64,000 nt of DNA from Pseudomonadota bacterium (lineage in GTDB: Bacteria; Pseudomonadota; Gammaproteobacteria; Steroidobacterales; Steroidobacteraceae), in NCBI GenBank assembly GCA_021822385.1, contig JAKARC010000003.1, forward strand, positions 57,923 through 121,922, written 5' to 3'. The position numbers were made by a program, and so were the translations under genes. Under the pieces are notes generated by a model. It was not told where the DNA came from, searched no databases, and saw only the letters and a program-made list of their open reading frames with translations. Positions 45,172 through 52,573 of the stretch are shown in pieces. How positions within the stretch are numbered: position 1 is the first letter of the stretch; each line of letters begins with the position of its first letter.

Positions 45172-46371
45172 GTGACCATCTCCACCCTGTCTTTTCAGAA
45201 CGATGCCGTCAACCAGATGAATGCGCTGGAGCAGGCGCTGTCGCAGACGCAGACGCAGCTGTCGACCGGCATCACCCTGCAGACCGCCGCCGACAATCCG
45301 GTGGGCATGACCCAGGTGAACCAGCTCAACACGGAGCTGTCCGCCTCGCAGCAATATGTCACCAACGGCAACCTCGCCAGCAGCAACCTCACGCTCGAAA
45401 CCCAGGCGCTCACCAGCGCCACGAACATCCTGCAGAGCGCAAGCAGCCTGGTCGAGCAGGCGAACAATGGCTCGCTCAGCGCGACGGAGCGCCAGGACAT
45501 CGCGACCCAGCTGCAGCAGCAGCTGCAGCAGCTCGTCGCCACCGCCAACAGCCAGGACAGCCAGGGCAACTACCTGTTCGCCGGCTATGCGAGCGGCACG
45601 CAGCCCTTCACCCAGAACGGCACTTCCGTGACCTATGCCGGCGCCAATGAAGTCAATCAGGTGCAGATCGCGCCCGATCAGAGCATCTCGGCCGGTGACA
45701 CCGGCAGCGCGGTCTTCATGAACCTTCCGGCGGGCAACGGTACGTTCACCACCACGGCGGCTGCCACCAACACCGGCACGGCCGCGGTCGGCTCGAGCAC
45801 GGTCACCAATCCGTCCGCCTGGAGCCCGGGCACGTACACCATCGAGTTCACCAGCCCCACGCAGTATCAGGTCACGAATGCCACGGGCGCGACGGTGGCC
45901 TCGGGCACCTATGCGGCGAGTTCCAACGGAACATTTACGATCGGATTCAAGGGCATACAGCTGTCGTTCAGCGGCGTCCCGGCGACCGGCGATCAGTTCA
46001 CCGTCGCCGCCGCCGGCACCGCCAGCGTCTTCTCGACCCTTGCGAGCGCCATCGATACCCTGAATTCCACGCAGCTCAGTTCGGCGCAGATCACCACGCA
46101 GCTCAACACCATCAGCGAGCAGCTCACCGGCGCGCTCAATAACTTCAATCTGGTCCAGGCCTCGGTCGGGGGCCGCATCAACGCGGTGAGCGCCGCGCAA
46201 TCGAGCGCCCAGTCGCAGCAGACGGACTACCAGACCGCGATCTCCCAGCTCGCCGACACGAACTACGCCGCCGCGACCACACAACTCTCGACCGAGGAGC
46301 TTGCGCTGCAGGCCGCCCAGGCCTCCTATGCCTCGATGGAGGGACTGTCCCTCTTCAAGTACGTGAGCTGA
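45172..46371 (+). CDS. flgL: FlgL, hook-associated protein 3
   Basis: FlgL is the second hook-filament junction protein. The 399-residue protein starts at GTG 45172 (MTISTLSFQNDAVNQMNALEQALSQTQTQLSTG) and ends with a flagellin-like helix (TNYAAATTQLSTEELALQAAQASYASMEGLSLFKYV). It is longer than the enteric FlgL (about 317) because of a beta-rich insert at about 45770-46020 that is similar to one in FlgK. Confidence 0.94.
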   Translation: MTISTLSFQNDAVNQMNALEQALSQTQTQLSTGITLQTAADNPVGMTQVNQLNTELSASQQYVTNGNLASSNLTLETQALTSATNILQSASSLVEQANNGSLSATERQDIATQLQQQLQQLVATANSQDSQGNYLFAGYASGTQPFTQNGTSVTYAGANEVNQVQIAPDQSISAGDTGSAVFMNLPAGNGTFTTTAAATNTGTAAVGSSTVTNPSAWSPGTYTIEFTSPTQYQVTNATGATVASGTYAASSNGTFTIGFKGIQLSFSGVPATGDQFTVAAAGTASVFSTLASAIDTLNSTQLSSAQITTQLNTISEQLTGALNNFNLVQASVGGRINAVSAAQSSAQSQQTDYQTAISQLADTNYAAATTQLSTEELALQAAQASYASMEGLSLFKYVS

Positions 46372-46442
46372 CGGTGGCGTACTCTCCCGGCCGCACCGAT
46401 GACTCCAACACCCTGCGCAGACCCTAAGGACCTTCGACTCCC

Positions 46443-48197
46443 ATGAGTAGCCCTGTCATCGCCCGTCCAGCTGGGAAACACCGCGCCGGGCACAAAGCCC
46501 GCGGCCCCCAGGCACGCACGCCACAACCCCTCGATCCGGCGGCGCCGGCGGCACGCCTCTATGATGAGGGGCGATATCGGGAGGCGTTGCACGCGGCCAG
46601 CGCGGCCCTGCAGCGCGAGCCCGGCAACGCCCGGCTGTGGAACGTGGGCGCGGCGGCCGCCTTCGCGCTCGGCCTGTTCGCGGACGCGGAGCGGTTCTGG
46701 TCCGTCTCGATTCATCACGACCCCGCCTGCGCCGAGACGCATTCCAACCTCGGCGCGTTGTATGGCCGGAACGGCGATCTCGATGCCGCCGAGCGCTGCT
46801 TCCGACGTGCCATCGCGCTCGACCCGAAGCACGCCCGGGCACTCGGCAATCTCGGCGCGCTGCTCGTGGAGCGCGAGCGCTACGCCGAGGCCCTGGCGCC
46901 GCTCGAACTCTCCCTCACCCTCGGCGGCGATCACCCGGATGTCCTCAACAACCTCGCGCTCGCGCTGTTCAATCTCGACCGCCTCGATGAGGCGCGCGCC
47001 CTCCTGCGGCGCGCGCGCGCCCTGAAGCCGAACAACCCGGACACCCTCGTCAACCAGGCGCTGATTGATCTCAACACGGGGGATGAACCCGCCGCGGAGC
47101 GCGCCTTCGATGCCGTGCTCGCGCTCGACCCTACCCATGCCCGGGCCCTGGCGTTCAAGACCGAGCAGCAGCGCGCGCGGGACGGCGCCTGGGTGGGACA
47201 GGTCGAGACGGCCTATCGCGGCCGCGCCGGCCGGCTCGCCCGCGAGATCATTCTGCTCGACTTCGCCATGGGCAAGATCTGCGAGGATCGCCAGCAGTAC
47301 GACGACGCCTTTGCCGCCTATGCGGAGGGCAACCGGCTGCATTTCGCCCGCCAGCCCTTCGATGAGCTGCGCGAACAGCGGTATGTCGACACCGTGACCG
47401 CGCAATTGACCCGCGCCGTGTACGAGAACCTGACTCCGGCGCCCCGGGCGGCCGCTCTCGTGCGCGACGCCAAGATCCCGATCTTCGTCATGGGCATGCC
47501 GCGCTCGGGCACGACGCTCATCGAGCAGATTCTGGCGAGTCACCCCGAGGTCGTCGGGGCGGGCGAGCTCCCTCTGATCGGCACTCTGCTCGCCGCGGTT
47601 CCGCCCGGCGTACCGCCGCCGGAGCAACGCCCCGCTTGGTTGCGCCAGCTGCGGGACCTCGGCGAGCGCTACCTCGAACAGGCCTGGAAATCACACCCCG
47701 GCGCGACGTTTCTCGTCGACAAGATGCCGGGCAATTATCTGTTTGCAGGACTGATCCCGCTCATGCTGCCGCAGGCGCGGATCATCCACATGAACCGCAC
47801 GCCGATCGATGTCTGCTGGTCCTGTTTCACGCAGCTGTTTGCGACCGGGCACGAATACGCGTATGACCTCGGCACGCTCGGCCGCCAGTACGTCCGCTAC
47901 CACGGCCTGATGGAACACTGGCGCAGCGTCCTGCCCGCCGGTCGCATGCTCGAGGTGCGCTACGAGCAGGTCGTCGCCGACCTCGAGGCGGAAACCCGCC
48001 GCATCCTGGCGCACCTCGGTCTCGACTGGGACGCGCGCTGCGCCCGCTTTCACGAGCAGCGCCGGGTCGTCCTCACCGCAAGCCGCACCCAGGTCAAGCG
48101 TCCGCTCTACGCGAGCTCGATCGGTCGCTGGCGGCCGTTCGAGCGCCATCTCGCCCCGCTGATCGAGGCGCTCGCCGCCCTGGGTCCGGCCGCGTGA
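46443..48197 (+). CDS. TPR-containing sulfotransferase located between flgL and fliC
   Basis: The 584-residue protein has an Arg/Pro-rich N-terminus and about six TPR units (residues about 38-240, for example AETHSNLGALYGRNGDLDAAERCF). A C-terminal sulfotransferase domain of the PAPS-dependent type has the 5'-phosphosulfate loop MGMPRSGTT at residues 350-358 and the 3'-phosphate region RIIHMNRTPIDVCWSCF. It has no signal peptide, so it is predicted cytosolic. AAGGACC lies before ATG 46443. Placement beside flagellin suggests sulfation of flagellin or its glycans, but the substrate is not shown by sequence. Confidence 0.88.
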   Translation: MSSPVIARPAGKHRAGHKARGPQARTPQPLDPAAPAARLYDEGRYREALHAASAALQREPGNARLWNVGAAAAFALGLFADAERFWSVSIHHDPACAETHSNLGALYGRNGDLDAAERCFRRAIALDPKHARALGNLGALLVERERYAEALAPLELSLTLGGDHPDVLNNLALALFNLDRLDEARALLRRARALKPNNPDTLVNQALIDLNTGDEPAAERAFDAVLALDPTHARALAFKTEQQRARDGAWVGQVETAYRGRAGRLAREIILLDFAMGKICEDRQQYDDAFAAYAEGNRLHFARQPFDELREQRYVDTVTAQLTRAVYENLTPAPRAAALVRDAKIPIFVMGMPRSGTTLIEQILASHPEVVGAGELPLIGTLLAAVPPGVPPPEQRPAWLRQLRDLGERYLEQAWKSHPGATFLVDKMPGNYLFAGLIPLMLPQARIIHMNRTPIDVCWSCFTQLFATGHEYAYDLGTLGRQYVRYHGLMEHWRSVLPAGRMLEVRYEQVVADLEAETRRILAHLGLDWDARCARFHEQRRVVLTASRTQVKRPLYASSIGRWRPFERHLAPLIEALAALGPAA

Positions 48198-48234
48198 CGC
48201 GATCCACACTTTCACCATCCCGCAGTCATGACAC

Positions 48235-48261
48235 TCAAGTTCCCGCCCCCGGGGCCGAAAC
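48235..48261 (+). promoter_or_regulatory. sigma28 (FliA) promoter of fliC
   Basis: TCAAGTTC-N11-GCCGAAAC has exact spacing and two mismatches in the -10. The TSS would be near 48268, giving a leader of about 87 nt. AGGAG stands about 9 bp before the fliC ATG. Confidence 0.8.
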
Positions 48262-48354
48262 TGTCCCTGAACGGCACGCGGCCCAATGGCCAGAGCCGAA
48301 CAGCGCGGCGGACGGGTGTCCGACGGCTGACCGAGCTTCCAGGAGCACCAGACC

Positions 48355-50082
48355 ATGTCACTCGTCCTCAATACGAACATTGATGCGCTGATCGCGCAGA
48401 ACAGCCTGACGACCTCCGGCGGCCAGCTGACCACCGCCCTGCAGCAGCTGTCCTCCGGCCTTCAGATCAACAGCGCCGCGGACAACGCGGCCGGTTATGC
48501 CATCGCCCAGGGCATGACCTCGCAGATCAACGGCCTGAACACCGCCATCAACAACGCCAATGACGGTGTCTCGCTGACGCAGACCGCGCAGGGCTCGCTG
48601 CAGGAAATCACCAACGACTTGCAGACGATGCGCAGCCTCGCCGTGCAGTCGCTGAACGCCACGAACAGCGCGCAGGACCGCGCCGACCTCAACCAGCAGT
48701 TCCAGCAGCTCGCCGCCGACATCAATCAGGTGAGCCAGACCGCCTCGTTCAACGGCGTGAACCTGCTCGACGGCACCTTCCAGGGCGCAACCTTCCAGGT
48801 CGGAGCCAACGTAGGTCAGTCGATCACGGTCGGTTCCATTGCCAGCGCCAGCACTAATGCCATCGGGAACTACTACAATGGTCAAGCGCTTACGACGGGC
48901 ACAGCGTCGGTACTGACCGCCGCCGGAACTACCCAGTATGCGGTCGGAGGCACCTCTGGAAGCTATAGCGCCACCGGATTGGCCGCGACGGGCGCTGCCG
49001 GCGGGCTCGGCACCGCGGTTTCCGGCAGTTCGGTAACGCTGAACGTGGATGTCAACGGCACCACCTACACGACCAATGCGATCTCGCTCACCGGCAATAA
49101 GGCCACTGACCTGAAGAGCATCGCCGCGGCGATCAACCAGGCGGTCAGCTCCGTCGGCGGCATTGCCGCCACGGTCAACAGCGCTGGGACGGGCATTCAG
49201 ATCAATGGCACCGCCGCCGCCGGCACGGGCAGCGTCGTCAGCTTCTCGGTGGCGAGCGCCACCAATGCCACCGGCACCAGCGTCACCCCGGGCACGGGCA
49301 CCCTGAGCGCCCTCGGCGTCGACAGCACCGATGTCATTGGAACATATGCGACCGGCGCGACCGCCCCAACGAATACTGCAACCAGCAGCGCAGCCAGCGA
49401 ATCCGCAGGCACAAGTACTGCTACAGGTCATAATACGGGCTCTTACGCACTCCAAATAGGCACCGCAACGTATACTGCGACCGGCATAAGTTGGAGCAGC
49501 ACACTCGCAACCACTCTAAGCAACGTGGCTACCGGACTAAACAATGTTACGGCCTTCAAAGACGCCGGATACACGGCGAGCGCGAATTCCGCCGGCACTA
49601 AGTTGGAGATCTCCAAGTCCAGCGGGAGCTTCACGATCACCTCGGGAACATACACGCCGGGTGTCACCGGTGGCGACACATTCTCAGCAAGCTTCAGCAG
49701 CACCGCGTCGACATCCGTCGCCGGCGTTCACGGGACTACAATAGTCAATCCCACAACGAACTACTTGAGCGGCCTCAACGTCAACACTGTGGACAATTCG
49801 AACCTGACGCTGATCTCGATCGACAACGCGCTGCAGCAGCTCGCCACAAGCGGGGCGGAACTCGGCGCCTATCAGAATCGCTTCCAGGCGGCCGTCACGG
49901 GCCTGCAGACGGACTCGCAGAACCTGTCTGCCGCCAAGAGCCAGATCGTCGACACGAACTACGCCCAGGCGACCTCGAACCTCTCCAAGGCGCAGATTCT
50001 GCAGCAGGCGAGCACGGCCATGGTGGCGCAGGCCAACACCATCCCGCAGAACATCCTCACGCTGCTGCAGAAGCTCCCGTAA
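48355..50082 (+). CDS. fliC: FliC, flagellin
   Basis: FliC forms the filament. The 575-residue protein has conserved ends: N-terminal LVLNTNIDALIAQNSLTTSG and LSSGLQINSAADNAAGYAIAQ, C-terminal NRFQAAVTGLQTDSQNLSAAKSQI and AQANTIPQNILTLLQ. The centre (residues about 150-480) holds Ser/Thr/Ala/Gly-rich beta domains with two flagellin_IN-like repeats (TYTTNAISLTGNKATDLKSI and TYTATGISWSSTLATTLSNV). Nucleotides 49330-49760 have clearly lower GC and more A/T-ending codons than the neighbours, suggesting recent acquisition or rapid change of the exposed domain. Only one flagellin gene is seen. Confidence 0.96.
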   Translation: MSLVLNTNIDALIAQNSLTTSGGQLTTALQQLSSGLQINSAADNAAGYAIAQGMTSQINGLNTAINNANDGVSLTQTAQGSLQEITNDLQTMRSLAVQSLNATNSAQDRADLNQQFQQLAADINQVSQTASFNGVNLLDGTFQGATFQVGANVGQSITVGSIASASTNAIGNYYNGQALTTGTASVLTAAGTTQYAVGGTSGSYSATGLAATGAAGGLGTAVSGSSVTLNVDVNGTTYTTNAISLTGNKATDLKSIAAAINQAVSSVGGIAATVNSAGTGIQINGTAAAGTGSVVSFSVASATNATGTSVTPGTGTLSALGVDSTDVIGTYATGATAPTNTATSSAASESAGTSTATGHNTGSYALQIGTATYTATGISWSSTLATTLSNVATGLNNVTAFKDAGYTASANSAGTKLEISKSSGSFTITSGTYTPGVTGGDTFSASFSSTASTSVAGVHGTTIVNPTTNYLSGLNVNTVDNSNLTLISIDNALQQLATSGAELGAYQNRFQAAVTGLQTDSQNLSAAKSQIVDTNYAQATSNLSKAQILQQASTAMVAQANTIPQNILTLLQKLP

Positions 50083-50122
50083 GGACTGGCTCGTGATTCA
50101 ATGAAGCGGCACACACAGCCGA

Positions 50123-50167
50123 TGCACCCCGGGGCGAGGCCTTGCGGCCTGCGCCCCGGGGGCATTT
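50123..50167 (+). terminator. strong hairpin terminator after fliC
   Basis: A long stem (about 18 pairs with one bulge) runs from 50123-50141 to 50146-50164 with loop TTGC, followed by TTT. It is the clearest terminator in the window and fits a highly expressed gene. Confidence 0.8.
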
Positions 50168-50239
50168 GGGGTGACGGCCGCGGGCGTGGGGTTCGCGCAC
50201 AGCTGATGTGTGCGTCGGTTGTTTTCAGGAGTTCCTGAC

Positions 50240-51658
50240 ATGTCCTCCACCTCGCCCGTCTCGATCGCAAGCAGTTCCAGCGCCGGAGCCGCGGGCGGCT
50301 CGGTCATCGATGTCTCCTCGCTCGTCGCGCAGCTGGTGGCGGCCGCGCAGGCACCGCAGGAATCGCTGATCAATTCGCAGACCCAGGCGGTGACCACCGA
50401 GACCTCCGCCGTCGGGCAGCTGAAAAGCGCACTCTCGACCTTTCAATCCTCGCTCTCGAGTCTCGATACCGCGAGTGCCTTCGGCTCGCTCTCGGCAACG
50501 AGCAGCAACCCGACGGCGTTTACCGCTGCAGTCGGCTCGGCGGCGACACTCGGCACCTACAGCGTCTCGATCAGTCAGCTCGCCACGGCCGAGCAGATCG
50601 TCTCGAGCACCGCCTACAGCAGCAGTTCCACCGCCGTCGGCACCGGCACGCTGCAGCTCACCCTCGGCGGCAGCAGCTTTTCGGTGAGCATTGGCAGCGG
50701 CAACGACACGCTCGGCGGGATTGCCGCGGCCATCAACTCCGCCAGCGGCAACCCCGGCATCGAGGCAAGCGTCGTCACCGGCACGAGCGGCGCCCACCTC
50801 GTGCTCTCCTCCACGCTCACGGGTGCGGCCAACACCATATCGATTGCGGAGACCAGCGGTACGGGCCTGTCCGCGCTCACTTATGGCAGCGGCAGCAGCA
50901 ATTACACCCAGGCAACCGCGGCGCAGGATGCGGCCTTCAGCATTGCGGGCATTGCCTATACCAGTCCGAGCAACAGCGTGACCACGGCGCTCTCGGGCGT
51001 CACACTCAATCTCCAGGCGACGACCTCGACACCGGCGAGCCTCTCCGTTGCCGACAACACGACGACGATCGAGAGCAATATTCAGGCGTTCGTCAAGGCC
51101 TATAACACGCTGCAGTCGAGCCTTGCGCAGCTCGGCGGGTACGATGCGACGACGAACACCGCCGGCCCCCTGCTCGGCAATGCGGCGCTCACCGACGCGC
51201 AGAGTCAGATCCAGTCGGCGCTCTTTGCGGTTGTCGACACGGGCTCGGGCACCTACAACACGCTGGCCAGCATCGGCATTACGACCAATAGCGACGGCAG
51301 TCTGAGCCTCAATACGGCGCAGCTGTCGGCGGCCCTGAACACCGATTTCAGTGCCGTGAGCAATCTGTTCACCGGCAAGGGCGGTGTGGCCTCGACGCTG
51401 AACACGGTGCTGAACAACGAGCTCGGCAGCACCGGCCCCATCGCCTCGCTCAGTCAGTCGCTGGTACAGCAGAACAATGCGCTCACCCAGCAGAGCCAGC
51501 AGCTCACCCAGCAGATGAGCGCGCTGTCGGCGAGCCTCACACAACAGTACTCGGCTTTGAATGCGCTGCTCTCGCAGCTGCAGAGCACCTCGTCCTATCT
51601 GACACAGGCATTCGCCACGCTGCCGAATGCGCCGAAGAGCACCGGCTCGGTGAGCTGA
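50240..51658 (+). CDS. fliD: FliD, filament cap protein
   Basis: FliD caps the filament and guides flagellin folding. From ATG 50240 (AGGAG 9 bp upstream) the protein has 472 residues. N-terminal GGSVIDVSSLVAQLVAAAQAP and C-terminal coiled coil SQSLVQQNNALTQQSQQLTQQMSALSASLTQQYSALNALLSQLQ are the FliD hallmarks. I did not find a convincing dedicated promoter in the 157 bp after fliC. Confidence 0.95.
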   Translation: MSSTSPVSIASSSSAGAAGGSVIDVSSLVAQLVAAAQAPQESLINSQTQAVTTETSAVGQLKSALSTFQSSLSSLDTASAFGSLSATSSNPTAFTAAVGSAATLGTYSVSISQLATAEQIVSSTAYSSSSTAVGTGTLQLTLGGSSFSVSIGSGNDTLGGIAAAINSASGNPGIEASVVTGTSGAHLVLSSTLTGAANTISIAETSGTGLSALTYGSGSSNYTQATAAQDAAFSIAGIAYTSPSNSVTTALSGVTLNLQATTSTPASLSVADNTTTIESNIQAFVKAYNTLQSSLAQLGGYDATTNTAGPLLGNAALTDAQSQIQSALFAVVDTGSGTYNTLASIGITTNSDGSLSLNTAQLSAALNTDFSAVSNLFTGKGGVASTLNTVLNNELGSTGPIASLSQSLVQQNNALTQQSQQLTQQMSALSASLTQQYSALNALLSQLQSTSSYLTQAFATLPNAPKSTGSVS

Positions 51659-51666
51659 GCAGGGGC

Positions 51667-51693
51667 TCAAGTACCGGCACGGCGCGCCGCTAC
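51667..51693 (+). promoter_or_regulatory. candidate sigma28 (FliA) promoter of fliS
   Basis: TCAAGTAC-N11-GCCGCTAC has exact FliA spacing with two -10 mismatches. The TSS would be near 51700, about 23 nt before the fliS ATG. Confidence 0.55.
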
Positions 51694-51722
51694 AGTGGCA
51701 TCCGGTCGGCACGAGATCAGCC

Positions 51723-52145
51723 ATGAGCCTCTACTCCCCACAAGCCAAGGTCGCCGCGTATCGCAGCATCAACGCCCACGGCATCGTGGCGGGGGCCGAC
51801 CCGCATGGACTGGTGTTGACGCTGTTCGATGCCATCATCAGCCGTTTGAAGAGCGCGCGCACCTGCATCGAGCAGGGGCAGATCGTGGGCAAGGCCGGGC
51901 TGCTGAACAGCGCGGTGAAACTGCTCGGGGAGCTGCGCGGCAGTCTCGATCTTGCCCAGGGCGGCGCGCTCGCGCAGAACCTCAGCGATCTCTACGATTA
52001 CATGGCGCGCCGGCTCCTCGTTGCCAACGCGAGCAACGACGTTTCGGCACTCACCGAGGTGTTGAACCTGCTCGGGGAGATCCGCGACGCCTGGGCTGCG
52101 ATCGGGCCGCAGGTGCGCGCGCAGCCGCCCGTGGCGCCGGGCTGA
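51723..52145 (+). CDS. fliS: FliS, flagellin export chaperone
   Basis: FliS binds the flagellin C-terminus before export. The 140-residue helical protein shows VAAYRSINAHGIVAGADPHGLVLTLFDAIISRLKSA and LSDLYDYMARRLLVANASNDVSALTEVLNLLGEIRDAW, which are FliS signatures. It is followed by a flaG-type gene after 32 bp. Confidence 0.95.
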   Translation: MSLYSPQAKVAAYRSINAHGIVAGADPHGLVLTLFDAIISRLKSARTCIEQGQIVGKAGLLNSAVKLLGELRGSLDLAQGGALAQNLSDLYDYMARRLLVANASNDVSALTEVLNLLGEIRDAWAAIGPQVRAQPPVAPG

Positions 52146-52177
52146 GGCGGCGCGCCTCATTTGCGGCAGCCTGAGCC

Positions 52178-52552
52178 ATGAGCGCGGAGCGTGACTCGAT
52201 CCCGACGGTGGGCGCGCCCGAGAGCGCGGGGCTGGGATGGTCGAGCGCTGGCGGCGGTCAGCGGCGGCGACGCGGCGACGCGGCAGCGGGGACGGCGGCC
52301 CGGCCCGCGGCGTCGCCGGGAGCCCCCGCGCCCATCGGCGAGTCGCTCGAGCGCATCAATGCCCGCCTGGCAACGATCGGCCATGCGCTCGCCCTGCGGG
52401 TGACACCGGAGACAGGCGTGATCGTCGCCACGGTCACCGACGCCACGGGTGCCGTCGTCGAACAGATCCCGAGCCGCGACCTGCCCCACCTCGCCGAATT
52501 GCTGCAACGCTGGGCGGACGGCGACAGCGCGCTGGTGGATACGACCGCCTGA
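52178..52552 (+). CDS. flaG: FlaG-family protein
   Basis: FlaG proteins affect filament length in some bacteria. The 124-residue protein has a low-complexity Arg/Ala/Gly-rich first half, then the FlaG pattern LERINARLATIGHALALRVTPETGVIVATVTDATGAVVEQIPSRDLPHLAELLQRW. In most genomes flaG precedes fliD; here it follows fliS. It ends 21 bp before the convergent purL stop. Confidence 0.78.
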   Translation: MSAERDSIPTVGAPESAGLGWSSAGGGQRRRRGDAAAGTAARPAASPGAPAPIGESLERINARLATIGHALALRVTPETGVIVATVTDATGAVVEQIPSRDLPHLAELLQRWADGDSALVDTTA

Positions 52553-52573
52553 GCCGGCCGCGGGCGCGCAACC

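Noticed and set aside
50118-50125. GCCGATGC after fliC as a FliA -10 for fliD
   Set aside because: No acceptable -35 at the required distance, and it lies at the base of the fliC terminator hairpin.
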